From contig NC_009051.1 of the NCBI RefSeq assembly GCF_000015825.1, positions 1,730,695 through 1,794,694 of the forward strand: a stretch of DNA of 64,000 nt, given 5' to 3'. The stretch is from Methanoculleus marisnigri JR1. Lineage in GTDB: Archaea > Halobacteriota > Methanomicrobia > Methanomicrobiales > Methanoculleaceae. Numbering within the stretch: position 1 is the first letter of the stretch; each line of letters begins with the position of its first letter. This document shows positions 42,750 to 51,923 of the stretch, in pieces. The notes under the pieces were generated by a model. It ran no database searches, was not told where the DNA came from, and saw nothing but the letters and a program-made list of their open reading frames with translations. The position numbers were made by a program, and so were the translations under genes.

Positions 42750-43035
42750 TTGGAACATCCTCGAAGAAGTCTGGCAGGTCATCCAGGAGCGGGCGGAGCA
42801 TCCGTCTGCCGGGAGTTACGTCAGTTCCGTCCTGACTCACCGGAAAGGAATCGACAAATCCCTCGAAAAGGTCGGTGAAGAGGCGGTCGAGTTCATCCTT
42901 GCCGCCAAGAACCAGGTGCCGGAGAGGACGGTCTCCGAAGCCGCCGATCTCCTCTTCCACCTTCTGGTAGCGCTCCAGGCATCGGGCACCGATGTCGGGG
43001 ACGTGCTCGATGAACTCGCAGCACGCCGGAAGTAA
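42742..43035 (+). CDS. hisE: phosphoribosyl-ATP pyrophosphatase
   Basis: The 97-residue protein is an all-helical MazG-like fold with 'RKGIDKSLEKVGEEAVEFILA' and 'VSEAADLLFHLLVAL', the E-E-D metal-binding set of HisE. It catalyses the second step of histidine synthesis. It stands apart from other his genes here and overlaps the NusA-like gene, so it is probably co-transcribed with it. Confidence 0.92.
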   Translation: MRDWNILEEVWQVIQERAEHPSAGSYVSSVLTHRKGIDKSLEKVGEEAVEFILAAKNQVPERTVSEAADLLFHLLVALQASGTDVGDVLDELAARRK

Positions 43036-43482
43036 TCAGAGGTACTCCTTCAGGTCGACCATCCTCGGGAGATCGTCCTTCTTTACCGCCGCCGTCTCCA
43101 CGACCGCATCCTCGATCATGATCGGCGCACGGTAGCGCAGAGCGATGGCTATCCCGTCGCTCGGCCGGCAGTCCATGATCTCCGTTCGCGATCCCTGCCG
43201 CAGAAGGAGTTTGGCGTAGAAGACCCCCTCCTCCAGGGAATCGATGTGCAGGGCATCGAGAGCGATATCAAAATTCCGAAACACCTCGACGATGAGGTCG
43301 TGGGTGATGGGGCGGGGAAGCATTTCACTATTGAGCGCGTTGCTGATCGAGATCGCTTCCCAGAGTCCGACATAGATGGGTATCGTGCTGTCGCTCCCGG
43401 CATCCAGGACAACCGTTGGTGCTGCTCCCATCTCGCTCACCGACATGAACACACCCTGCACCCTGCAACTTTGCGCCGTCAT
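43036..43482 (-). CDS. bifunctional-nuclease-domain protein (DUF151)
   Basis: The 148-residue protein shows 'TVVLDAGSDSTIPIYVGLWEA', 'RPITHDLIVEVFRNFDI', 'YAKLLLRQG' and 'MDCRPSDGIAIALRYRAPI', the DUF151/BFN signature ('D.RPSDAI.LA'). Plant homologues have nuclease activity, but the archaeal role is unknown. I chose the ATG at MTAQSCRV with AGGTGA upstream over ATGs at 43497 and 43578. It is convergent with hisE, the two stops abutting. Confidence 0.85.
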   Translation of the reverse strand: MTAQSCRVQGVFMSVSEMGAAPTVVLDAGSDSTIPIYVGLWEAISISNALNSEMLPRPITHDLIVEVFRNFDIALDALHIDSLEEGVFYAKLLLRQGSRTEIMDCRPSDGIAIALRYRAPIMIEDAVVETAAVKKDDLPRMVDLKEYL

Positions 43483-43528
43483 GTGATCACCTGACATCAG
43501 CCTTCTGATTTTTAAACCTTGGGGTGTA

Positions 43529-44569
43529 TCACCGCTGCTTTTTGACGCGGGCGAGAAACTCACGCCGGACAATGACAAGACTCGAAAGAAGACCGAGAAG
43601 GATGTTCAGGTAGTAGAAGATCAGCCGCCAGAGGAGGACGAAAACACCCACGATCGCAGACGGGACGAAGAGGCTGTAGAGCGACGTGGCGCCGATCTCC
43701 GCAACGCCCGAGCCCCCGGGGGTGAGCGGGATCATCATGATGATGGCGATGACGAGCTGGACGACGAACGACTCGATGAGATGCGGAGGCTGCCCGAGGC
43801 CCACGAGGAGCAGCGATGCAATGACGAACTCCGATATCCAGAAGAGCAGGGTGAAGAGCATCCCCCACACGAGGCCGCTTTTGCCGTGGTTCACGAACTT
43901 GACGAGCCCCCGGTTGAAGTTGTCCACCTCGCGGTCGATCGTCTCCAGCAGGTTTTCGAGCCGCTTTAAGTGCCAGCGGCGGTCAATCCACCGCGAGACC
44001 CATTTGAGCACCCGCTTGAGATGGTCCGGGTTCCTGACGGAGTAGACGAAGACCAGTACGAAGAAGGTGACGAAGATCCAGGCGACGTACATCATGACGC
44101 TCACCCCGCTGAACCCCGAGGTGAGGCTGCTCCAGTAGTTGCCGAGGAAGAGCATGGCGAAGGCCCCGAGTGCCCCGAGAACGATCCCGTCGAGGATCCG
44201 CTCCATAATGACGACGGCGGTGGCGTCCCCGACCGGAACGCCCGCCCGGTAGAGTTCATGAACTCTGACCGGTTCCCCGCCCGCCTGGGACGGAGTTACC
44301 GCCGCAACGAGCATGTTCGCCAGTACCAGGTTCAGGCAGTGCCGCAGGCGCACCCGGTACCCGAGCGACGCCGACATCTTCTGGATGCGGAGCGCCCAGA
44401 ACCCGAGCGAGAGGATGTGTAAGAGGACGGCAAGAACCAGGTAGAACGGGTTTATCCGGCTGAGGTACTCGATCGTCGACTCGTCGACGGTGAAATACAG
44501 AACGCCCGCCATGACAAGAGCGCTAAAACTTAACGAGACGATCAGCCACTTCCACTGAGACCTCTTCAT
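43529..44569 (-). CDS. flippase-like integral membrane protein (LPG synthase TM / UPF0104)
   Basis: The 346-residue protein has about eight membrane helices and the family motifs 'MLVAAVTPSQAGGEPVRVHEL' (first part) and 'VVIMERILDGIVLG', then 'MMIPLTPGGSGVAEIGATSLY'. Members include the transmembrane part of lysyl-phosphatidylglycerol synthase and putative lipid flippases. It is probably involved in membrane-lipid or polyprenyl-lipid handling. It is near cis-prenyltransferase genes only at a distance, so no functional link is claimed. Confidence 0.85.
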   Translation of the reverse strand: MKRSQWKWLIVSLSFSALVMAGVLYFTVDESTIEYLSRINPFYLVLAVLLHILSLGFWALRIQKMSASLGYRVRLRHCLNLVLANMLVAAVTPSQAGGEPVRVHELYRAGVPVGDATAVVIMERILDGIVLGALGAFAMLFLGNYWSSLTSGFSGVSVMMYVAWIFVTFFVLVFVYSVRNPDHLKRVLKWVSRWIDRRWHLKRLENLLETIDREVDNFNRGLVKFVNHGKSGLVWGMLFTLLFWISEFVIASLLLVGLGQPPHLIESFVVQLVIAIIMMIPLTPGGSGVAEIGATSLYSLFVPSAIVGVFVLLWRLIFYYLNILLGLLSSLVIVRREFLARVKKQR

Positions 44570-44785
44570 CCTCTACACTCCCGGGCACGAGGGCGGCACG
44601 CAGACAGTCCACCTCACCCCCTGTTGCCGCAGCCGTTTGCGCTCGGCCGGGCAACACGGGGGAGAAACACCCGAATTTTTATTAATAAAATATCGTGCGG
44701 CTACTATTTAACGATGGGTTTATCGAAAAATCGATAGAAGCGGGAATCCACGCGATACAGACCAATGGAGCGGGATAACCGGATC
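44570..44785. other. intergenic with AT-rich promoter-like sequence
   Basis: 'TTTTTATTAATAAAATATCG' at about 44677-44696 resembles an archaeal promoter, for the minus-strand flippase-like gene. No gene seen. Confidence 0.5.
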
Positions 44786-45355
44786 CTAGACGGTGAAGAG
44801 ACCCCGTTCCCCGGTTATCCGAAACAGCCCCGCGCGGATGCCGGCATCGAGCCAGGCATAGCCGTAACTGAACCGGGCGAGGGCGGCGGCAAAGTCGCCC
44901 GCATCGAGGTATTCCGTGCCTTCCGCATACCAGGTGCGTGCCGCCGAATAGAACTCCCCCGCCCCTGCGTGAAGCGGGCTCGCCTCGTCCGCTGCCGCCT
45001 CGACCATCCCGAGGGCCGCATCGAGCATCCGCCGGTAGCGGTGCGTTTTCTCGTCCAGGTGGGCAGCCTGCGATTCCGGTATGCACGCATCCAATCCAAC
45101 CGGAGGGTGGGCGATAGAGGGGTCGAGCAGCCCGAGGCACGAGCCCGCGTCGAGCCAGCCGAGCCCGTAGGCAAACGCGGCGAGCGCGTTGACCGGGTCG
45201 CCCCCCCGGAGAAACGCGAGCCCGTCGCTGTGGTAGGCGATAGCCATCTCGATCACCTCCCGGGCCGCCCGGTGGAGGAGGGTGCCCTCCGGGACGGCGG
45301 TCCTGACCGGGGAAAGGGCCTCTCCACAGAGAGCGCCGTAATCGTCGAGGTTCAT
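44786..45355 (-). CDS. DUF357 protein with two similar helical repeats
   Basis: The 189-residue protein contains two copies of a helical unit: '[21 protein letters not shown]' with '[13 protein letters not shown]', and '[21 protein letters not shown]' with '[18 protein letters not shown]'. This is the DUF357 pattern seen in archaea, with function unknown. The start overlaps the dphB stop (ATGA), so it is co-transcribed with diphthamide synthesis. Confidence 0.8.
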
Positions 45356-46104
45356 AGGCCGGCGAAGGTCTCCAGGTACTCGCGCTCCATCGGGTGGAGG
45401 TCCGCCGGAACGGCGAGGATATGGAGCGGAGGACCGAAATCCATCTCTTTGAGGTTCGCACCGGCCCCGGCGGCAACCACCGGGCGCTCCGAACCCGCCC
45501 GGGCGATCCCCACGTAGAGCGCAGGCGGTTCGATGCCGCGTTTCTCCGCCATCTCCTCAAGAACGGCGATCGCCTCCGGGACGCGCATGTAGCGGTCGTT
45601 CTGGATATCGAGGAAGACAAGCGTATGGAGGTTGAGCGCAAGATTCGCCGCGATCGTCTCGATGGGAGCCGTCGGGAACCAGCCCTTCGCGGGGAACGGC
45701 ACCGAGCAGGACCTCCCGAACCGGTAGTTCTGCAGGCCCGAGAGACCCGAGACCGCGCTCGATATGGATGAAGCGTGGATGATGGAGGTCTCGATCCCGG
45801 CGGCGGCCGCCCGCATCCGGAGATCGGCATGCGTCGTCGAGACCATGGGATCTCCCCCGGTCAGGAACGCCACCCGGCCGGCAGCGGCACACTCGAGGAT
45901 CTCGCGGGGGGTCTGCTCGACGTCCTCCCGGCCGAGAACCCGGATATCCTTCTCAAAGAACGCTTCCATCGCGGCGGTATCCGTTCCCATCAGCCGCGAA
46001 GTATACGCTTCAAGGAAAACGGTATCGGCGTTTCTGACGTACTCGAGGCCTTTGACCGATATATCTCCGAGATCGTAGAGCCCGAGGCCCACGAACGTCA
46101 GCAT
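45352..46104 (-). CDS. dphB: diphthine synthase
   Basis: The 250-residue, SAM-dependent tetrapyrrole-methylase-fold enzyme opens with '[18 protein letters not shown]' and carries 'YTSRLMG', '[16 protein letters not shown]', '[16 protein letters not shown]' and '[13 protein letters not shown]'. It methylates the modified histidine of elongation factor 2 on the way to diphthamide. The ATG at MLTFVG is the family start; the longer reading is rejected. It overlaps the DUF357 gene. Confidence 0.93.
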
Positions 46105-46249
46105 GGGTAACTCACTCCAGGGACAGGGGGCACGGCGCAGCCGCGATACCTCTGCAGAAGTCGCATCGTCATCTCTCAACTATCGGTGCTCCCCCCTCGT
46201 AGAGGTAACGGATCGGGGTGAGGCGCCGCTCCCTCCGGGATCCGGCTCC

Positions 46250-48100
46250 CTACCCCAGAAGATGGAAGAGAAGGCTCCCGATCAGGAGACCGAGGGCAAC
46301 CGTGTAGGCCGTGATCGCGAGCGTGATCTTTGAACCGACCTCGCGCAGGAGGACCGTGATCGTCGCGAGGCAGGGGACGAAGAGGACGGTCACGACCGCG
46401 AATATGTAGAGCTGGAGCGACGAGAGCACCGCCCCGAGGTCGGCGGTGCCCGCGAGGATGGCAAGGGTCTCGAACGCCATCTCTTTACGGAGGATCCCGA
46501 AGGCGAGCGCCGTCGCCGAGTAGCCGGGAAGGCCAAGGAGGGCCATGGTATACGGCTCCACGAGCCCCTCGAAGAACGTCATGACGCCGAAGAATTCCAG
46601 GAGCCCGAGGACGACACTTCCCGCGAGGAGCAGGGGCATCGCAATGAAGAGGAACTCCGAGAGGCGCGACCATGCCTTCTTCATCACCAGTTTCGGGTCG
46701 GGCCAGCGGAGCGGAACCATCTCCATGATCATCCCGAACCGCTCGCCGGGCGTCACGCGGGAGAGGACGAGCCCCGTCGCAAGGATCAGGAGAAAGACGA
46801 TGGCGTATACACTGAACGCCGCCGCGATGCCGACGAAACTCGCCACGATCCCGGCGATGATGACCGTCCGGGCCGAGCAGGGGACCATCGTGACCAGGAA
46901 CGAGGCGATGATCCGCTCACGCCGGGAGCGCAGGAGCCGGATGCTCATGATGGCCGGCACGTTGCACCCGAACGCCAAGGTGAGAGGGATGACCGCACCG
47001 CCGTGCATCCCGACCCGGTGCATCGCGTTGTCGGCGAGGAATGCCGCCCGGGTCATGTATCCGGAGTCCTCGAGGACGGAGATGATGATGTAGAAGAGGA
47101 AGACGTACGGGAACGCTATCCCGAGACCCGCCTGAAGCGCGAGCAGGACGGATACCCCCAGTTCTTCGGCGAGCGGGGGCAGCCCGAGCGCGACGAACGG
47201 CTGCATCGCATACACCTCGAAGAACCCCACGATCATCTCTTCAAGAAACGATCCCGCGATGAAGACGAAGAGGAGCATCCCGACGAGGATACCGATGAGG
47301 ATCGGCATCCCGGGGATGAGCCGCGTCAGGATGCTGTCCGGATCGGTCTGGGGGAGTTCCGTCTCCTCTTTTACGGTGAGGTCGGCGATCTTGTGCGCGA
47401 AGTTGTGCCGGTTGGCCGCGATGATCTGGGCGACCGTCATCCGGTGCCGGGACTCGATCTCGTCGGAGATCGTCCGCGCCGCCTCGAGCTGTTCCGGGTT
47501 ATCGCCGAACCCGAGGAGCGCACGGACGCTCTCCTTCCGATCGACATCGAACATCTTCCCGAGGCTCCGGACGGCCGCCTCGATGTGGTGGTCGTACGGG
47601 ATCTCGACCATCGACGGGCTCGAGGCGGCGAGCGCCGCCGGGATGATCCGGTCGATGTTCTTCCCCAGCGACGCCGCCGTCAGGATCACCTCGACACCGA
47701 GAAGGTCCCGGATCGGGCCGGGATCGATCTCAAGCCCCCGTTTTGCGGCTTCGTCGGCCATGTTCAGCACGACGACCATCGGGAGGCCGTACTCCGCCAC
47801 CTGGAGGAGAAGGTAGAGGTTGCGTTCAAGGCGGGTGACGTTCGCCACCACGATGACCGCATCGACGTCCTGCTGCTCCAGGAACCGGCGGACCAGGCCT
47901 TCCTCGTCCGAATTTCCTTCCAGCGAGTAGACGCCGGGCAGGTCCACGAGTTCGAAGATCTCCCGCTGGAAACAGGTGTTGCCCCGCTGCAGCTCGACGG
48001 TGGTTCCGGGGTAGTTGCTCACCTCCACCCCGAGGCCGGTGAGCTGGTTGAAGATCAGCGATTTGCCGACGCTGGGGTTGCCGATCAGCGCGAACCTCAT
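46250..48100 (-). CDS. feoB: ferrous iron transporter FeoB
   Basis: The 616-residue protein has an N-terminal G domain with 'GNPSVGKS', 'VDLPGVYSL', 'VLNMADE' and a helical insert. About ten membrane helices follow with FeoB gate motifs ('GCNVPAIMSIR' and 'MVPCSARTVII' with the conserved cysteines). It imports Fe2+. The ATG (48100) overlaps the stop of the DtxR-FeoA gene. Extra N-terminal codons in the open frame are shadows of that gene. Confidence 0.93.
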   Translation of the reverse strand: MRFALIGNPSVGKSLIFNQLTGLGVEVSNYPGTTVELQRGNTCFQREIFELVDLPGVYSLEGNSDEEGLVRRFLEQQDVDAVIVVANVTRLERNLYLLLQVAEYGLPMVVVLNMADEAAKRGLEIDPGPIRDLLGVEVILTAASLGKNIDRIIPAALAASSPSMVEIPYDHHIEAAVRSLGKMFDVDRKESVRALLGFGDNPEQLEAARTISDEIESRHRMTVAQIIAANRHNFAHKIADLTVKEETELPQTDPDSILTRLIPGMPILIGILVGMLLFVFIAGSFLEEMIVGFFEVYAMQPFVALGLPPLAEELGVSVLLALQAGLGIAFPYVFLFYIIISVLEDSGYMTRAAFLADNAMHRVGMHGGAVIPLTLAFGCNVPAIMSIRLLRSRRERIIASFLVTMVPCSARTVIIAGIVASFVGIAAAFSVYAIVFLLILATGLVLSRVTPGERFGMIMEMVPLRWPDPKLVMKKAWSRLSEFLFIAMPLLLAGSVVLGLLEFFGVMTFFEGLVEPYTMALLGLPGYSATALAFGILRKEMAFETLAILAGTADLGAVLSSLQLYIFAVVTVLFVPCLATITVLLREVGSKITLAITAYTVALGLLIGSLLFHLLG

Positions 48101-48729
48101 GGACACGACTCCACGACGATTGATCTCGCGATCTCGGGGCTGATGGCAATATCGCAGCCTTTCACCCTGACGACGACCGACTCGTTCGGGAGCTTGCGCC
48201 GGATCTGCACGATCTCGCCGGGGAAGATGCCGAGGTCGAGCAGCCTCCGGTGCCGCCGATGACCGCGCATCATCGCCACCCGGACAGTATCGCCTTCCTT
48301 GCAGTCGAGCAGCGTGCAGACATCGTGCCCCCGGCAACGTCCCATACGTCCCGGCGGGGACTGGGCGCCGTCCATGTAGGAGGAGAGCCGCTCGATGGTC
48401 TCGTCGGATATCCCGTGCTCGAGCGTGCAGGCCTCCCTGCTTGCCGCGTCCTCATCGACGCCGAGCATCTCCGTCAAAAAACACTGGAGAACGCGGTGTT
48501 TCCGCGCCACCACCGACGCCACCGACGCACCCTTCCCGGTAAGCCTGACAGCGTCTCCGTCCGCCCGCTCCAGGTATCCTTCCTCGACCAGAGCGGCGAC
48601 GGTCGTCCCGGCGGCCTCCTTCCCGGTATCGAGGGCTGCCGTTATCTCGTCCAGCGTCGCCGACTGCCCGCCGTTTTCCGTGATCGTGAGGATCGCTTCG
48701 AGGTAATCCTCAAACGTGGAAGGAAGCAT
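48097..48729 (-). CDS. DtxR-family metalloregulator fused to FeoA domain
   Basis: In this 210-residue protein residues 1-60 form a DtxR winged helix ('FEDYLEAILTITENGGQ', 'GTTVAALVEEGYLER'). Residues 65-125 form the metal-binding/dimerisation region ('RKHRVLQCFLTEMLGVDE', 'CTLEHGISDETIERL'). Residues 140-210 are a FeoA SH3-like domain ('CKEGDTVRVAMMRG', 'RLLDLGIFPGEIVQI', 'VKGCDIAISPEIARSI'). One protein thus joins iron sensing with the FeoB partner domain, and it overlaps feoB by four bases. It likely represses its own operon when iron is plentiful. Confidence 0.9.
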   Translation of the reverse strand: MLPSTFEDYLEAILTITENGGQSATLDEITAALDTGKEAAGTTVAALVEEGYLERADGDAVRLTGKGASVASVVARKHRVLQCFLTEMLGVDEDAASREACTLEHGISDETIERLSSYMDGAQSPPGRMGRCRGHDVCTLLDCKEGDTVRVAMMRGHRRHRRLLDLGIFPGEIVQIRRKLPNESVVVRVKGCDIAISPEIARSIVVESCP

Positions 48730-48921
48730 GCTACATTTTCTTTTACTTCTACAAGTTTATGGATTTGGGTTGTGCTATCGGGATCGGGGTGCAATAAGAA
48801 GGAGAACCACGCCACCGCGTGACGGAGACCGGGACCCAGGACAGTGCTTCGCGCGGCGGATATCCTGCACATGTACCCGCCGAGCATCAACGCCTATATG
48901 GTTCGGGGACGATCGGTGATC

Positions 48922-50553
48922 ATGGAACCCCCGCAGAGCCAGATCACGAACAGGGATGTTGCCGAACGGCTCGCGTTCATGGCCCGCCTGCTCGGGATCG
49001 CGGGGGAGGATCGGTACCGGATCGCTGCCTACGAACGGGCGGCGCGGCAGATCGACCGTCTTTCTTTCCCGGTCGCCGGGCTCGACGAGGAAGAACTCAC
49101 CCGTATCCCGGGGATCGGAGACCGGATTGCCGGACAGATCCGGGAGATCGCCGCCACCGGAACGTTTGGAGAATTAAAAGACCTCCAGGCGACCATACCA
49201 GGATCGGTCGTCGAAATGCTCGGCGTTGCCGGATTGGGGCCCAGGACATTGCACATCCTCTACAAGAGGCTCGGCATCCGGAGCCTGGACGACCTGGAGC
49301 GGGCGGTGAAGGGGCACCGGCTCAGGGTGCTCTCCGGATTCGGATCAAAGAAGGAGGAGGCGATCAAGAGAGGCATCGCGCAGTTCCGGCAGAGGTCGAA
49401 CCGGATGACCCGCCCGCAGGCAGAAGCCGTGCTCGCGTACGTGGCGGCCGCCCTGCCGGATGGCCGGTACACGGTTGCGGGGAGTTACCGGCGGGGGTCG
49501 AGCACCGTGGGCAGGCTTGAGATCGTCGTTGCCGGGAATGGAAGCGCCGTCGCTGACCGCATACCCCCCGACGCCGGAGTGAACGTCCGGTCCACCGGAA
49601 AAGACCGGTACGGCACGGCGCTCCTCTGCGCCACCGGCTCGGCCGGGTTCCTGGCCGGGCTCGGGCATGTGGCGGCCGCACGCGGCTACCGGCTCACGCC
49701 CGACGGCCTCACGGACTCGGCGAACGGGCGGCTGCAGGAGTTCGCAAGCGAGGAGGAGGTCTTTTCGTTCCTCGGGATGGAGACGGTTCCGCCGGAACTG
49801 CGCGAGAACAGGGGCGAGATCGAACTCGCCCTCCGGCACGCCCTCCCCGATCTCGTCGATCTATCCGACGTGCGGGGCGACCTCCACGCCCACACCACGT
49901 GGAGCGACGGCCGCCAGTCGCTCGAAGACGTGGCGGAGGCGGGGGACAGAAGGGGCTACGAGTACATCGTGATCACCGACCACTCCTCGAAGGTGCGGGC
50001 CGAGGCCCTTGCAAAGCAGCAGGCCGAGATCGAGCGTATCAACCGGCGGCACGACTGCCGGCTCCTTGCCGGGAGCGAGGTGGATATCAGGAGCGACGGC
50101 ACCCTCGGGTACGAGAACAGAATCCTTGCCGACCTCGACCTGGTCATCGCCTCGGTCCACTCGGGGTTCTCCCAGGACCGGGACGTCCTGACCCGGCGCA
50201 TCCTCACCGCGATGGAGAACGAGCACGTCGATATCATCGGCCACCCCACCGGCCGCCTGCTCGGCCGCAGACCGGCGTATGCCGTCGACCTCGAGCGGAT
50301 TATAGCGCATGCGGCGGCGACGGGGACGGCCCTCGAGATCAACGCATCGCCCCACAGGCTCGACCTTGAGGATATTTATATCTGGCATGCCAAGAAGGAA
50401 GGAGTGAAACTGGCTGCAGGAACGGATGCCCATAGAATCGGCGAATTTGCAAACATGCGCAACGGAATTCAACTGGCGCGCCGGGGCTGGTGCGCTCCGG
50501 ACGACATCTTAAACACCCTCTCTCTATCCGCGCTGCTGGAGTGGACGTCATGA
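48922..50553 (+). CDS. PolX paralogue with degenerate polymerase site and intact PHP domain
   Basis: The 543-residue protein has the PolX layout: helix-hairpin-helix units ('IPGIGDRIAGQI', 'VAGLGPRTLHIL', 'LSGFGSKKEEAI'), palm, PHP. In the palm the catalytic 'GDVD' of active PolX reads 'VGRLEIVV', and the segment carrying the third acid ('VDLR') is not found. The PHP domain keeps its metal ligands ('RGDLHAHTTWSDG', 'ITDHSS', 'ASVHSGF', 'IIGHPTGR', 'GTDAHR'). It may be a PHP nuclease or phosphatase with a DNA-binding scaffold. Start: ATG after GGTGATC. Its stop overlaps the next gene (ATGA). Confidence 0.85.
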   Translation: MEPPQSQITNRDVAERLAFMARLLGIAGEDRYRIAAYERAARQIDRLSFPVAGLDEEELTRIPGIGDRIAGQIREIAATGTFGELKDLQATIPGSVVEMLGVAGLGPRTLHILYKRLGIRSLDDLERAVKGHRLRVLSGFGSKKEEAIKRGIAQFRQRSNRMTRPQAEAVLAYVAAALPDGRYTVAGSYRRGSSTVGRLEIVVAGNGSAVADRIPPDAGVNVRSTGKDRYGTALLCATGSAGFLAGLGHVAAARGYRLTPDGLTDSANGRLQEFASEEEVFSFLGMETVPPELRENRGEIELALRHALPDLVDLSDVRGDLHAHTTWSDGRQSLEDVAEAGDRRGYEYIVITDHSSKVRAEALAKQQAEIERINRRHDCRLLAGSEVDIRSDGTLGYENRILADLDLVIASVHSGFSQDRDVLTRRILTAMENEHVDIIGHPTGRLLGRRPAYAVDLERIIAHAAATGTALEINASPHRLDLEDIYIWHAKKEGVKLAAGTDAHRIGEFANMRNGIQLARRGWCAPDDILNTLSLSALLEWTS

Positions 50554-51140
50554 TCTACCGGTTCTACGAGAAGATCCTCCTTCGAGACCTCCAGACGCTG
50601 CCGGAGCATATCTGTTTCATGATCACCGGGCAGGATATGCTCGACGCCCCGGGCAACCTCTACCGTGCCGCCCAGTGGTGCCGCGACCTCGGGATCAAAA
50701 GTGCCATGTTCCACATCAGCACCCCCGACCCCGCCCGGCTGGAGCGGTGCCTCCCCCGGATCCGCGAGGTCGCCTCGATCGCGCACCTGACCCTGCACTA
50801 CCGCGACGAAAAGGAGGTCGGCGGCGAAGGCATGGACGTGACGGTGGCGATCGGCAAGAGCGGCAGGGAGGAGATCGCCGGGTGCGTGAGAAGGATGGCC
50901 GAGGACGGGGTGGACCCGGAACTGGTCGACGAAGACCTGCTGGAGTCATACCTCACCTTCAACTACGAGCCCGATCTCGTCATCAAGACCGGCGGCGACC
51001 ACCTGACCGACTTCCTCATCTGGCAGTCGGTCTACTCCGAGCTCTTCTTCCTCGACGTCAACTGGGCGCTGCTCAGGAAAGTGGATTTCCTCCGGGCGCT
51101 CAGGGACTTCCAGTCGAGAGCCCGGCGGTTCGGACGGTAA
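50550..51140 (+). CDS. cis-prenyltransferase-like subunit lacking the catalytic N-terminus
   Basis: The 196-residue protein keeps the C-terminal half of an undecaprenyl-diphosphate-synthase-like fold, with 'DLVIKTGGDHLTDFLIWQS', 'YSELFFLDVNWALLRKVDF' and the terminal 'ARRFGR' (RxG-type end). It lacks the catalytic 'DGNRR' motif. The complementary gene at 51144-51923 has the motif. This resembles the two-subunit cis-prenyltransferases (NgBR/DHDDS-like) of eukaryotes and of Methanosarcina. It starts inside the PolX-paralogue stop (ATGA) and is convergent with the partner. Confidence 0.75.
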   Translation: MIYRFYEKILLRDLQTLPEHICFMITGQDMLDAPGNLYRAAQWCRDLGIKSAMFHISTPDPARLERCLPRIREVASIAHLTLHYRDEKEVGGEGMDVTVAIGKSGREEIAGCVRRMAEDGVDPELVDEDLLESYLTFNYEPDLVIKTGGDHLTDFLIWQSVYSELFFLDVNWALLRKVDFLRALRDFQSRARRFGR

Positions 51141-51143
51141 CCC

Positions 51144-51923
51144 TCACGAACCCCGGGCCACGCGCTCTTTCAGGCGCATGCGCTGGTCGTAGACTCGCAT
51201 CGCCCGCAACAGATCGATCTTCCTGAACGCCGGCCAGAAGGGGGCGCAGAAGTAGACGGCCGACTCGTGACCGTTCGCGAGCCAGGGGAGGAAGTTCGAG
51301 GTCCGGTAATCGTTGCCGGTACGGATGATCAGGTCGACGGGGGGTATGGGCGCTCCCCGGTTGAGGTGGGCTTCAACGGTCGCGGGATCGATGGCCGCCG
51401 GGTCGATGGCGCCCTGCCTGACCTCATCGAGGATCGACCGGGCGGCGTGGACGATCTCGTTCCGGCCGCCGTAGGCGAGCGCGATGTTGATAAAGTAATC
51501 GCTGTAGTCCCGGGTCGCCTCCTCCGCCGCATCGATGGTCGTGAGAAGTTCATCGGGGAGAAGGGATCGATCGCCGATCATCTGTACCCGGATACGGTTT
51601 CTATGCACCCGCTTGTCTCTCAGGATCGCCGCGAACTTCTCCCGGAAGAGGAGAAAGAGCGACTCGAGCTCGGCGCTGTCCCTCCGGAAGTTCTCGGTGG
51701 AGAAGGTGTAGAGCGTGATGTGCTGCACGCCGAGCTCGCACGCCCAGTCGAGAACCTGTTCCGTGGCGTCCGCCCCGAGCCGGTGGCCGATCGCCGTATC
51801 GAGCCCCTGCTCCCGGGCAAACCGGCGGTTTCCATCCTGGATCACCGCGACGTGCCGGGGAACGTGTTTCACCTGCCATTTCAGGTAACGCTCGTAAAGA
51901 GGCTCAACTCCCGATCGCAGCAT
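51144..51923 (-). CDS. uppS: cis-prenyltransferase catalytic subunit (UppS-like)
   Basis: The 259-residue protein carries the catalytic 'HVAVIQDGNRRFA' and 'ITLYTFSTENFRR', then 'INIALAYGGRNEI' and 'PVDLIIRTGNDYRTSNFLPW'. The C-terminus diverges from the canonical 'WQ.AYSEL.F' and ends without an RxG motif. It makes long polyprenyl diphosphate carriers for glycans. Its start overlaps the upstream radical-SAM gene (TGATG). The missing features are supplied by the neighbour at 50550-51140. Confidence 0.88.
   Translation of the reverse strand: MLRSGVEPLYERYLKWQVKHVPRHVAVIQDGNRRFAREQGLDTAIGHRLGADATEQVLDWACELGVQHITLYTFSTENFRRDSAELESLFLLFREKFAAILRDKRVHRNRIRVQMIGDRSLLPDELLTTIDAAEEATRDYSDYFINIALAYGGRNEIVHAARSILDEVRQGAIDPAAIDPATVEAHLNRGAPIPPVDLIIRTGNDYRTSNFLPWLANGHESAVYFCAPFWPAFRKIDLLRAMRVYDQRMRLKERVARGS

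Noticed and set aside
44815-45830. Long minus- and plus-strand frames over dphB and DUF357
   Set aside because: Both enzymes' motifs are complete in their own frames, and the alternatives are Arg/Ser-rich shadows.
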